Below, one piece after another: positions 32,491-45,600 of a stretch of 64,000 nt of DNA. Origin of the DNA: Homarus americanus (taxonomy: Eukaryota > Arthropoda > Malacostraca > Decapoda > Nephropidae). The position numbers and the translations under genes were made by a program. Below the pieces are notes generated by a model, which worked only from the letters and a program-made list of their open reading frames with translations, was not told the DNA's origin and did not search any database. The stretch lies in NCBI RefSeq assembly GCF_018991925.1, contig NW_024735503.1, positions 3,389,253-3,453,252 of the forward strand. Direction: 5' to 3'. Every line of letters starts with the position of its first letter. Within the stretch, counting starts at the first letter, position 1.

Positions 32491-35075
32491 CACTGGTCAG
32501 ATCACCATTACCACAGCACCACCACGCCTGCCACCACCACACACCACCACCACCAGCACGCACCAACACCACCACGCACCACCACCGCACCAACACCACA
32601 CGCACCACCACCGCACCACACCGCACCACCACCACCACCACGCACCAACACCACCACCGCACACACCACCACCACGCACCAACACCACCATACGCCAACA
32701 CCACCACTACGCACCAACACCACCACCACGCACCCACACCACCACGCACACCACCTCAATGCACCAACACCACTGCGCCCACACCACCACCACGCACCAA
32801 CACCACCACGCACTACCACTACGCACCAACACCACCGCACTAACACCAACACCACCACACCCCCATCAGCCACCACCAACACCACGCACCTAATACCAAC
32901 ACCACCATCACCACACCACACACCAACACCACCACCGCACCAACACCACCACCACACACACCAACACCACCACTCACGCCACCACACCAATGCCACACAC
33001 CCAACACCACCACCACACACCAACACCACACCTAACTGCACCACCACACCTACCACCACCACACACCATCACCACCACCACACACCATCACACCACCACA
33101 CCATCACCACCCACCACACCAACACCCCACCACCACACCACCCATCACACCACCACACACACCCAACACCACCACCACCACCACCACACCACACACCATC
33201 ACACCACCACAAACCATCACCACCACACACACCATCCACCACCACCACACCATCACCACCACCACCACACCCATCACCCACACACACCATCACCACCACC
33301 ACACCATCACCACCCACCAACACCAACACCACCTCACACCAACACCTGCACATCACCACCACCACACACCCATCACACACATCACCACCACCACACACCA
33401 CCCACCACACACCATGCCCACCACCATCACCACCACACACAACACCATACCACACCATCACCACCACCACACCATCACCACCACCACACACCAACACCAC
33501 CACTACCAGACCACCACCACCACCACCACACACCACCACCACCACCACACCATCACCACCACCACACCACTACCACCACCACCACACACCACCACACACC
33601 ATCACCACCACACACACCATCACCACCACCACACCAACACCACTACACGCCAACACCACCACTCACACCAACACCACCACCACACACCATCACCACCACC
33701 ACACCATCACCACCACCACACCATCCTACCACCCACACCATCACCACCACCACCCACACCACCACACCACCACACCATCCCACCACCACACACCATCCAC
33801 CACCACCACCACCATCACCACCACCACCACCACCACCACCCACACACCATCACACCCACCACACCATCACCACCACCACACAACATCACCACCACCTACA
33901 CCCATCCACCTCTACACACCAACACCACCACCACACACCATCACCACCACACACACCATCACCACCACACACACCATCCCACCACACACCATCACCCACA
34001 CACCACCACCACACACCAACACCACCACCACACCCCACCACACCTTGCCAACACCACCCTACACCAACACACCTCACACCATCACCCCTACTACACCATC
34101 ACCACACTACCCTAACCCACCACACTCACCCACCACCACCACACACCATCACCACCACCACACACAACCCCCACTCACCACACACCACCACCACCTCTCA
34201 CACACACACACTCTACCACCACACACCATCACCACCACCACCATCACCACCACCACACACCATCACCCCCACCACACCAACACCATCACCACCACACACC
34301 ATCACCACCACACACACCACCACACCATCACCACCACTACACACCAACACCACCTCTACACCTCTCACCACACACCATCACCACCACCACACACCATCCC
34401 ACCACCACCGCACCATCACCACCACCACACCATCACCACCACCACACACCATCACCACCACCACCACACACCATCACCACCACCACACACCATCACCACC
34501 ACCACACCATCACCACCCACCCACCATCACCACCACACACCATCACCACCACCACACACCAACACCACCACCACCACACCATCACCACCACCACACACCA
34601 ACACCATCACCACACCACACCTCCACCACCACACACCAACACCACCTCTACCTCCCACCACCACACACCATCACCCACCACCACACACCAACACACCATC
34701 ACACACACCATCACCACCACCACACACCAACACCATCACCACACCACCACCACACACCATCACCACCACCACCATCACCACCACCACACACCATCACCAC
34801 CACACACACCACCTCTACACACCAACACCACCACCACACACCACCATCACCACCACCGCACACCATCCCACACACACCGTACACCCATCACCACCAACAC
34901 ACCATCACCACCACCACACACAACACCATCACCACCACCACACACCATCACCCTCCACCACACACAACACCACCACCACACACCATCACCACCACCACAC
35001 ACCACCACCACACACCATCACCACCACCACACACCAACACTACCCACACAAACACCAACACCACCACGCACCCCA
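32490..35075. repeat. (CAC)n-type satellite, C/A strand
   Basis: About 2.6 kb made of caccaccac, acaccatcaccaccaccaca and caacaccaccac words, nearly devoid of G on the + strand. The 710-residue His/Thr/Pro frame (32990-35122) and the complementary Val/Gly/Cys frames are consequences of composition. No conserved domain, start context or splice signal supports coding. Confidence 0.95.
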
Positions 35076-35773
35076 GACTTGTTGTATGTGCTAAAGATTA
35101 CAGCAATTTATTGAACATGTAAATTAGGCTAAGGGAGGACTGGCCACCTGTGGCTTACTACTACTACTACTATTAGATGGTCCACGAAGGGTGGTAGTGG
35201 TGGTAACTCATCTTTATGGTGCCAGTGTAAACAGTGTGACTGGAGTGACTGGAATCTGAGTATTGAGTAAATTAGTGACTCAACACCCAACAACAAGACT
35301 TACCAAAATTTTAGGTCGAATTAAACCATTACACAAACGTAAATATCCAATATGGCGCCAAATTTACAATGAGGATCTAACTTAAGAGTATTGGTTCACC
35401 CATTAGGAGATAAAACACTGACTGGGTAAATAATATTCCTCTTTCCAGATCTTCACTTGCAATTGAACAAACACATTTTAGGTCTATTTATAACATGTAC
35501 GCGAGGAAATGGAACATAGATTGGGATATAGAGAAGTGGAGCAAGAGGTGGAGCAGGTGGTGGAGTAAGAGGTGGAGCAGGTGGTGGAGCAGGTGGTGGA
35601 GCAAGAGGTGGAGCAGGTGGTGGAGTAGAGGTGGAGCAGGTGGTGGAGCAGGTGGTGGAGCAGAAGGTGGAACAGGTGGCGGAGCAGGAGGTGGAGCTGG
35701 TGGTGGGCAGGTACTGGGGGCAAGAGGTGGAGTAGGTGGTGGATATAAAACTACAGATGAACAGGCAGAGATT

Positions 35774-35808
<35 letters not shown>

Positions 35809-36105
35809 GGGCATGTGGCGGACAGGCGTAGCGAACAGCTGGGCTGGATCAACGTAATCGCTAATTTAGCAGTAATTGGGGGGGAGCAGTGTGAGGGGTG
35901 GGGGGCAGAGTAATTATGACGATGCAGGTAGTTTGAAGGAGGGAGGGAGTGAGGGAGGGAGGGAGGAGGGAGGAGGAGGGAGGGAGGGAGGAGGAGGAGG
36001 AGGGAGGATAAAGTTGTCCAGAGTGTATGTTTGATGATTAAGTGTTGCATTCCCAGAGTTAATATGGATCTGTGTGGTTTTCCCAGAGTTATTTACAGTG
36101 AAATG
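35076..36105. other. Spacer with short GGAGCAGGTGGT and GGGAGGAGG repeats
   Basis: Holds unique DNA (35100-35520), a 12-base-type repeat ggagcaggtggt (35535-35745, about 17 copies), a (CA)n run at 35775-35808, and a GGGAGGA purine tract (35935-36010). It separates the C-rich and G-rich giant tracts. No gene seen. Confidence 0.6.
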
Positions 36106-39100
36106 ATTAACTAGAGTGAGGTGGTGAGAGTGGTGGTGAGTGGTGAGTGTGGAGTGAAGTGGTGAGTGGTGAGGTGGTGGGTGAGTGGTGGTGAGGTGGT
36201 GGTGAGGTGGTGAGGTGGTGGGGTGAGGAGGTGGTGGAGTGAGGTGATTGGTGGGAGGGTGGGTGAGGTGTGGTGAGGTGGTGGGTGGGGGTGGTGGGGT
36301 GGGTGAGGTGGGTGGGGTGGGGGTGGGTGGGGTGGGGAGGAGGGTGGTGAGGTGGTGGGGTGTGGGAGTGGGTGGGGGGGAGGTGGTGAGGTGAGGTGAG
36401 TAGGGTGGAGTGAGGTGGTGGAGGTGGTGAGGTGGAGTGAGTGGTGAGGTGGAGTGGGTGTGAGGTGGTGGTGGTGGGGTGGGGGTGGTGAGGTGAGGTG
36501 GGGTGGTGGGTGAGGGTGGTGAGGTGTGGGTGAGGTGGTGAGAGTGGTGGGTGAGTGGTGAGTGTGGGTGAGGTGTGGTGGTGAGGTGAGGTGGGAGTAG
36601 GTGGTGAGTGGTAGGTGGTGGTGAAGTGGTGGGTGGTGGTGAGGTGGTGAGGTGAGGTGGTGGGTGAGGTGGTGAGGTGAGGTGAGGTGAGGTGAGGTGG
36701 TGGAGTGGTGGGTGAGGGTGGTGAGGAGGAGGTGGTGAGGTGGGGTGGGGGTGGTGGGGTGAGGTGGTGGAGGTGGGGTGGGTGGGGTGGGGTGGGGTGG
36801 TGAGGTGGGTGAGGTGTGGGGTGGTGGGTGGGGGTGGTGGGTGGGGTGGGTGGGGGTGGTGGGAGTGGGGGTGGGTGGGAGTGGTGGGTGGTGGGTGGGG
36901 TGGGGTGAGGTGGTGAGAGGGTGAGGGGAGGTGGAGGTGAGGTGGTGAGGTGGTGAGGTGGTGGAGGTGAGGTGGTGAGGTGGTGAGGTGAGGTGGTGAG
37001 GTGAGTGGTGAGGTGGTGGAGTGGTGGGTGAGGGGAGTGGTGGGTGGTGGGTGAGGTGGGGGTGGTGGGGTGAGTGGTGGTGGGGTGGTGAGGTGGTGGT
37101 GGGGGTGGGGTGGGGTGGTGGTGGGGTGGGGTGGGGTGGGAGGGGTGGTGGGGTGGTGGGGTGGTGGGGTGGGGGTGGTGGGGTGGGTGGTTGGTGGGGA
37201 GTGGTGGGTGGGGGTGGGGTGGTGGGTGGGGGTGGTGAGGTGGTGGGTGAGGTGAGGGAGTGGTGTAAGGTGAGGGGTGGTGAGGTGGTGGGTGAGGTGG
37301 TGAGGTAGGTGGTGAGGTGGTGAGGTGGTAGGGTGGTGGAGTGGTGGGTGAGGTGGTGGGGAGGGGTGGGTGGTGGAGTTGGTTGAGGTGGGGTGGATTG
37401 GTGGTGGTGGGTGGGGAGTTGGTGGGGTAGTTGAGTTGGTTGAGATTGGTTGGGAGGAGATGGTTGGGGAGTTGGTTGGGTGGGGTTGGTTGGGATGGTT
37501 GGGGAGTTGGTTGAGGGGTGGATTGAGTTGGTGAGGTGGTGGTGAGGTGGTGGATTGAGAGTTGAGGTGAGGTGGTGGTGAGGTGGGGTTGAGGTGGTGG
37601 GGAGTGGTGGGTGGGTTGGTGAGGTGGGTTGAGGTGGTGAGGTGTGGTTGGGTGGAGTTGGTGGGGAGTGGTGGAGAGTTGGTGAGGTTGTGTGGTGAAG
37701 TTGGGTGGGGTGGGATGGTGGGGAGTTGGGGTGGGTGGGGTGGTGAGGTGGTTGGGGTGTGGGGTGGTGAGGTGGTGGGTGGGGAGTTGGTGGGTGGGGT
37801 GGTGGGAGGGTGGTGGGGTGGTGGGTGAGTGGTGGGTGGGGAGTTGGGGTGGTGGGTGGGGTGGTGGTGGTGGGTGGGGTGGTGAGGTGGTGGGTGGGGT
37901 GGGTGAGGGGTGGGTGGGTGGGGGAGTTGGTGGAGTGGTGAGATTGGGGTGTGGTGGGAGTTGTGGAGTTGGTGGGGTGGTTGGGTGGGGGTGAGGTGGT
38001 GGATTGGGGTGGGGTGGGGGTGGGGTGGTTGGGGTGGTTGGGTGGGGAGTTGGTGGGGTGGGGTGGGTGGGGTGGAGTTGGAGGGGTGGGGTGGGGGTGG
38101 TTGGGTGGGGTGGTGGGGAGTGGTGGGTGGGGAGTTGGTGGGGTGGTAGATTGGGGTTGGTGGGGGTGGTGGGGTGGGGAGTTGGGTGGGGGTGGTTGGA
38201 TTGAGGTTGGTGGGGTTGGGGTGTGAGGTGGTGAGGTGGTGGGTGGGGTGGTGAGGTGGTTGGGTGGGAGTTGGTTGAGGTGGTGGGTGAGGATTGGGTG
38301 AGGTGGTGGGTGAGGTGTTGAGGTGGTTAGTTGGAGGTGGGTGGGGGGTGGTTGGGTGAGAGTTGGGGTAGGGTGGTTGAGTTGGAGTTGGTGGGGGTGG
38401 TGAGTGGGGAGGTGGTGGTTGGGGTGGTTGGAGTTGGTGGGGTGGTTGGGTGGGGGTTGGTTGGGGGTGGTGGGTGAGAGTTGGTTGGGGTGGTTGGGTG
38501 GGGAGTTGGGGTGGGGTGGTGGGTTGAGTTGGTGGGGTGGTGGTGGGGGTGGTGGGTGGGGTGGTGAGGTGGTGGTGGGGGTAGTGAGGTGGTGGGGTGG
38601 AGTTGAGAGTTGGTGGTTGGTGGTAGTGTGGAGTTGGTGGGGTGGTTGGTGGGAGGTTGGTTGGGGTGGTGGGATTGGTGGTTGGTTGGGGTGAAGTTGG
38701 GTTGGTTGGGGTGGTTAGTTGGGGGGGTTGTGGGGTGGTTGGGGTGGGGGTGGGAGGGTGGTGGGGTGTGGGGAGTTGGGTGGAGTTGGTGGGGGTGGTT
38801 GGGTGGGGGTTGGTGAGGGTGGGGTGGGGTGGTGGGTGGGGTTGGGGTGGTGGTGAGATTGAATTGGGTGAAGTTGGTGGGGAGTGGTGTGTTGAGGTTG
38901 GTGAGGTTGGTTGAGTGAGGAGTTGGGGTGAGGTGGTAGTTGAGAGTTGGTGGGGGTGGTTGGGTGGGGGAGTTGGTGGGGTGGTTGGGTGGGGAGTTGG
39001 TGGGGTGGTTGAGATTGGGGGGTAGTTGAGGTGGTGGGGTGGGGTTGGTTGAGGGAGTTGGTTGGGTGGGGAGTTGGTTGGGGTGGTTAGTTGAGTTAGT

Positions 39101-42022
39101 TGGGAATTGGTTGAGATTGGGGTTGGTTGGGGGTGGTTGAGTTGAGGTGGTTGGAGTTGAGAGTTGGTGGGGTGGTTGGGTGGGGGTGGGTGGGGTGGTG
39201 GGTGGGGGTGGTGGGGAGTTGGTTGGGTGGGGTTGGTGGGGAATTGGTGGTGGGGGTGGTTAGATGGTTGGTGAGGTGGTGGAGTGGGGTGGTGGGTGAG
39301 GGTGGTGAGGTGGTTGGGTGAAGTTGAGGGTGAGGTGGTTGGGTGGGGGTTGGTTGAGGGGTGGTTGGTTGGGGTGGTTGGGGTTGGGGATTGGTTGGGG
39401 TGGTTGATTGAGTTGGGGTGAATGGTTGGGTGGAGTTGGTTGGGGGTGGTGGGTGGGGAGTGGGTGGGGTGGTTGGGGTGGGGTGGGTGGGGTGGGGTTG
39501 GGGTGGTTGGGTGGGGTGGTGGGGTGGTTGGGGTTGGGGTGGTTGGGGGTTGGTTGGGGTTGGTTGGGGTAGTTGTGGGGTGGGTGGGATTGGTGGGTGA
39601 GGTGGTGAGGTGGTGGGTGGGGGTGGTGAGGTGGTGGGGGGATTGGTGGGTGGGGGTGGTGGGGTGGTGGTGGGGATGGTTAGTTGAGGTTGGTGGGGTG
39701 GTTAGAGATTGGGTTAGTGGGGTGGTGGGTGAGAGTTGGGGTGGTTGGGTGGGGTGGTGGGAGTGGTGGGTGGGGTGTTGGGGTGGAGGTTGGGTGGGGG
39801 TTGTGGTGTGGTTGGGTGAGGGTGGGGTGGGTGGGGGTGTGGTGGGAGTGGTGGGTGGGGATGGGTGGGTGGGGGTGTGAGTGGGGTGGGTGGGTGGGAG
39901 ATGGTTGGATTGAGGTTGGGTGGGAGTGGTGGGTTGGTGGTGGGGAATTGGTGGATGGGTGGTGGTGGTGGAGTGAGGTGGTGAGTGGGGTGGTGGGGAG
40001 TGGTGGTGAGGGATGTGGTGGGTGAGGGTGGTGAGGTGGTGGTGAGGGTGGTGGGGTGGTGAGTTGAGAGTTGGTGGGGTGGTTGGGTGAGTTGGGGTTG
40101 GGGGTGGTGGGTGGGGGTGGGGTGGTGGGTGGGGGTTGGTGGGGTGGTGGGGTGGGGGTGGGGTGGGGGTGGGGTGGGGTGAAGGTGGGGTGGGTGGGGG
40201 TGGGTGGGGTTGGGGTGGGGTTGGGTGGGGTGGGGTTGGGGATGGTTGGATTGGTGAGGTGGTGGAGTGAGGGGTGGGTGAGTGTGAGGTGGTGGGGTGG
40301 TGTGGTGGGGATGGTTAGATTGAGAGTTGGTGGGGTGGGGTGGGAATGGTGGTTGGGTGGGGTTGGGTAGGGTGGGGTTGGGGAGTTGAGGGTAGGTGGG
40401 TGGAGTTGGTGGGGTGGTTGGTTTGGGGTTAGTTGGGGTGGGGTGGTGGGGTTGGGGAGTTGGTTGGGTGGGGAGTTGGTGGGGTGGTTGGGTGGGATGG
40501 TTGGGGAGGTGGGTTGGGGTTGGTGTGGTTGGTTGGGGGTTGGTTGGGTGGGGTGGTGGGTGAGGGGTGGGGGTGGTTGGATGAGGTGGTGAGGTGGTGG
40601 GGTGGGAGGGTGAGGTGGTGAGGGTGAGGAGATGAGGTTGGTGGGGTTGGTTGGGGTGGTTGGTTGAGGTTGGTTGGGTTGGGAGTTGGTGGGGTGGTTG
40701 AGATTGGAGGTGGTTGAGATTGGAGTTGGTGGGGTGGGGTGGAGATGGAGTTGGTTGGGGTGGTTGGTGGTGATGGTTGGGGTGGGGGTTGGGGTGGGGG
40801 TGGTTGGGGTGGGGTTGGGGTGGTTGGGTGGGGGGTTGGGGTGGGGTGGGGTGGGTGGGGGTTGGTGGGGTGGTGGGGATGGTGGGGTGGGGGTTGGGGT
40901 GGGGAGTGGGGTGGTGAGGTGTGGTGGGTGGGGGTGGGTGGTGGATGAGTTGGTGGGAGTGGTGGGGTGGTGGAGTGGGGGTGGGTGTGGTTGGGTGAGA
41001 GTGGTTAGGTTGGGGGTGAGGTGGTTAGATTGGGGTTGGTGGGGTGGTGGGTGGGGGTGGGTGGGGTGGTGGTTGGGGTGGTGGGGGTGTGGTGGGGTGG
41101 TGGGTGGGGTGGGGTGGGGTGGTGGGTGGGGGGTGGTGGGGTGGTTGGTGGGGTGGTTGGGGTGGGGTTGGTTGGGGTGGTGGGGTGGTTGGTTGGTCTG
41201 GTTGGGGTGGGGGTTGGTTGGGGTGGTTGGGTTGGGTGGGAGTGGTGGGTGGGGTGGTGAGGTGGTGAGAGTGGTGGGTGAGGGTGGTGAGGTTGGTTGA
41301 GATTGGGGATGGTGGGGGAGTGGTGGAGTGGGGGTTGGTGGGGAGTTGGGTGAAGTTGGTGGGTGGGGGTGGGGTGAGTTGGGTGGGGGAGTTGGGGTGA
41401 GGTGTGGAGTTGGTGGGGTGGTGGTTGGGAATGGTTGGGTGGAGTTGGTTGGTGGTGGGTGGAGTTGGTGGGGTTAGTTGGGGTGGGGTGGGTGAGTTGG
41501 GGTGGGGAGTGGTGGGTGGGAGTTGGTTGGGTGGTGTGGTGGGGATTGGGGTGGGTGGGGTGGTGGGTGGAGTTGGTTGAGGGTGGTTGGGTAGGGAGTT
41601 GGGTGAGGTGGAGTGAGAGTTGGTGGGTGGGGAGTGGTGAGGGAGAGGTTGGTGAGGTGGGTGGGTGAGGAGGTGGTTGGGTGAGAGTTGGTTGAGGTGG
41701 TGGGTGAAGTTGGTGGGGTGGGTGAGGGTTGGTGGGGTGGTTAGATTGAGTGGTGGGGTGGTGAGATTGGGGATGGTGGGGTGGTGGGAGTGAGAGTTGG
41801 TGAGGTGGTTGAGATGGGGGTTGGTGGGGTGGTTGGGGTGGGAGGTTGGGGTGGTTGGATTGACAGGGTGAGGTTGGGGGTGAGGGGTTGAAGGTGGGGG
41901 TGAGGTGGTAGAGTGAGGAGGGTGAGGAGTGGTGGGTGGTGGTGGAGTGAGGGGTGGTAGGTGGGAGGTGGTGAGGTGAATTGGGTGGGGTTGAGGTGGG
42001 GGGTGAGGTGGGGTGGTGGGGA
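36106..42022. repeat. Giant G/T-rich satellite (GGTGGGGTGGTGAGGTGGTGGG type)
   Basis: Almost 6 kb with hardly any C on the + strand, composed of ggtggtgaggtggtgggt, ggggtggttgggtgggga and similar words. Runs of G3-G6 separated by 1-3 bases are continuous (for example 37085-37160), so G-quadruplex potential is very high. Open frames of Gly/Val/Trp up to 208 residues and Pro/Thr/His on the other strand are compositional. The proportion of 'gttgg' rises from 37.4 kb, which suggests two sub-families. Confidence 0.95.
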
Positions 42023-42339
42023 GTGGTGGAGGACAGCAGAAGTATATCATACCCTCACACTGTTCTTTACAGATGTTGGCACAGAAAATTAATATTTATA
42101 GTGGACGGGGAGTAATTATTCCCAGGGACCCATACATCACTCTGCCTCCTCCTCCCCAGCCTCCCTCCCTCCTTCTCCCCAGCTAGTTGCACCCTCCTCC
42201 TCACTCTCTACATCTCATATCAATCTTCCTACAAACACACACACTCACACACACACACACACACACTCACACACACACCCTCAACCACCCCTAGAGTGTA
42301 TGTGAGATCAGTACTCTCGTGTGACCTCGGGTACTAACC

Positions 42340-42648
42340 GCGATTTTCCTTTCATTAATATAAAACTTTTGTTCTGTTATGGTGGAGGTGGTCAGGCGGC
42401 TGCTGTTCCCTCGATTCTTAACCTACAGCAGCTAGTTGGTGCTCCACCACCCTGGCAGGATACTGGTCCACCTAGGGGTTGTTACACTACAGTGGCTGGA
42501 AGCGCACGACTGTATACCTATATTTATGTGTGCCAGTACATAAATACCTAGTTAAAAATGGACAATCCATTCAAACTCCGGCCAGGATTAGAACGTGGTA
42601 CCTTCAGTCTGAGTTGTAGACGCTCTACCATTGAGCCACGGGTCTATA
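42340..42648 (-). mobile_element. tRNA-headed SINE-like element, family 1 (copy A)
   Basis: On the minus strand the head reads ACCCGTGGCTCAATGGTAGA and carries a pol III box A TGGCTCAATGG (42628-42638) and a box B-like CGTTCTAATCC (42585-42595) about 43 bases apart. The body continues towards 42340. It is repeated at 53050-53370 in copy B. The 3' end is uncertain. Confidence 0.5.
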
Positions 42649-42649
42649 T

Positions 42650-45600
42650 GAACGTGTTACTGACAGACTTTATGAGAAACCCACAGCAACTACGACAGCC
42701 CTCTTGATGACAATGAGGTATTGATGTAGTGGCTGTCTCATCATATGTTTATAACTCATTTGTTGGTCGAGTACTAATTAGTCACACGCAATTAGTAGGG
42801 TGGCTGTGCAGAGTTGATCATCAACCCTGCATCATCAATTACACTGGGAAAGGGGAGGGAGGAAGGAGGAGGGAAGGAGGGGAGGAAGGAGGAGGGAGGG
42901 AGGAGGAGAAAGAAGGAGGAGAAGAGAGGAGACAAGGAAAGACAGGTCACTAAGTAAGGTGAGGTGAGGAGGAAGGAGGGAGTGGGAAGACAACACTATC
43001 AGTGGGAATGTTTAAGCTGAAGGCAATAAATGCAGGTTAGTGGACACCATGGGTGTACGTGGGTGCCAAGGTGTAGGAATGACGTGGGATTGTGGCTACA
43101 GGAAGCACGTGTGTGGAGGAGCAGGGTGTAGATGGGTGGGTGTGTGTGGGGGAGATATATGGGTGGAGCGTACGAGCAGCCGGACAAATGGACGTAGTAG
43201 TGAAGGAGGTGCAAGCAACTAAACACAGGCGTGGGGATGGAGGCGGGCGAGGTGGGGGCGTGCAAGCGTACTCACCTCCGCCTAAAACAGACATTAAGAG
43301 GCTCGGCGCATCAGCAATGAGTCAGGGAGATCGTCTGGGAGGACCCTGAACCTCCAGGGCAACACCCTTGGAGTCCTCGGCTTTTGTACAGTATACTGAA
43401 GCTGCTCCACCTCACTACCATTGTATCTCTTCATAGTGCCTTGGCGTCTTTACCGCCCTGTAGCGCCTGTGTCTCTTCATAGATTAACAGATAAATAAAA
43501 CAACAAATGAACAAACAGACGGACGAACGACGTGAAAAAACAAAAAAAACGACGCAAAGTTTGGAAAGCAGACAAGACGGACGGACACGGGCGGACTGAT
43601 GAATGCACTGCTCTGCCATAACCATTCGTGTACGACAGGTAACAAGCAGAAAGCCGTCCTTTACCCCTCCCGGACACTAGAGAACCTAAAATTAATAGGT
43701 CCTGAAATCCTTGGATCCTATCTCCCCCTGTGATTTAAAACCGAATTCGAAACCAATTGAAACCCGACACTCGTGACAAATGTGGCCGCGAGTTAGAGTA
43801 TTGGATATAATGGGATTTCATTGCACATATGTGACATTTCACGACGTGTGTGTGTGTGTGTGTGTGTGTGTTTGTATATGTGTGTGCAGCCAGCCATGTG
43901 TTAGTCCGATGTTCATATCTGTGCTACTATAGTATGTGGTCTAACCTAGCAACCTAAACTAACCTACCTAGGTTAGGTTGAGTTAAGATATATAATCAAA
44001 GTTAGGTTGGGTTAGATTGGGTTATGTAATAATACAGTGTAGGAATATCATTGGAGCCTAGCTCCAGGTCAGTAGCCACATACTACAATACAGTATAGTA
44101 GCACCGACTTATCATTAAATTTTCCTATCAAGTCATGGTTTATTTTAACTCATACTTGCCAACATTTAAAGGTTAAAACTGTACTATCGCCTGATGTAAA
44201 TTCATAGTAGTGAATAAATTTACGATTATATCTTGTAGTACTGAACACTACAGCCTTGGCCTACTCACGTGAGGATGGGAAGAGAGTAAGTACAGTAGGC
44301 GTTGTGAAGTATTTAGCACTCACAGTTTAACAGTAATGTAAATAATAAATGTTGCCCATTATACTACTGATAAACAGGAAACATGCAAGAACAGCAACGT
44401 CCGGGACTAAATTTAGTTTGGTGAGCTACTTGGGTCGAACATAATGGTATAAGCGGGTAAACCTTGCCTGCCGACCTCACCTCCCTCCTCCTTGGGACGC
44501 CGAGGCGCGAGAGAGGAGAATCTAAATCCCTCCCCAGCTGGACACTCCGCTTTATGGGATTACATTCCTTTGGAGATGGGATTATATTGAGCAAGAAGGA
44601 TTGTATTTATTACATCTAATTTTTTTGTCCCTTGTGCGCTGTAAACACAACTGACAAGTGACCAATTCTTAGGTATGTTGTTGTGTAGACGATGACACAA
44701 ACGATAACTCGACTCAAGGTACCTTACAGCTTATTGGAGAGGTTGCTATAAACCAGAACAACTGAAGCAAAATTACAGAAGAAGAAAAGGTAGACGAATA
44801 ATATTAAAGATACAATCACTTAAACACCAAGGAATGCACAGGGCAAACAAGGGGCCTCCCAATCAAGCGATGGGGAGGGGAGAGGGAGGGAGGAAGGGAA
44901 GAAGTCTTACCCAGGATTTACTAACAAGAGAGGCTCAACCCTACCATATCACCTGCAGGCCTCGACCCCTGATACTGGGGCTCTCTGTAGTCAGAAATTT
45001 AGATAATATAACCTAAAAGAATAGGATGGATAGATAATGAATAATATGAAAATTAAAAAATGTGATGGACAGTAGATAAGTAACATAAAAATGAAAGAAC
45101 AGAATAACATGTGAATATAAAAAGGTATGAAGTGCAGCTACTCCACACTCCTTTTTACCAAGCAGTGTGTCTGTCTTTATGTGCGCCAAATACACCAAAG
45201 ACACTGACTAAAAATTTAAAATCTAAAACAAAATTAAAAGTCCTCCAGAAATTGTAAACCCCTATTAAAAAACAACAGATTGATACTACTAGTAGTTTCA
45301 TAATCCCTTTTCAAACACCGCGGTCTGAGCATTCATTTACAGTCGAACTTGTTATAATTATAATACCCCAAACACCGTGTATCTTCCGTTTAGAATGACT
45401 GGATCACGCCGAGAGTAAAAAAACAGCTTATTACTGTATACCTGGGGGTAATATCTTAAATTTTCAAACATTCATCTTCCCTTCGAGAATTACCAGGTGC
45501 ACATAGAGACTAGCCCCCCCTCACCCCACACACACACACGATTCCGTAATATTCAGAGAAGGAGTTTTGTGAAATACAGTTATTGAGAGCCTGTGCAGCA

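Noticed and set aside
32990..35122. 710-residue open frame of His, Thr and Pro on the + strand
   Set aside because: It coincides exactly with the (CAC)n satellite, lacks stop codons only because the strand is almost free of G and T, has no domain and is matched by equally long frames in other phases and on the other strand.
36106..42022. Many Gly/Val/Trp frames up to 208 residues, and a 341-residue Pro/Thr/His frame on the minus strand
   Set aside because: All lie in the G/T-rich satellite and reflect base composition.
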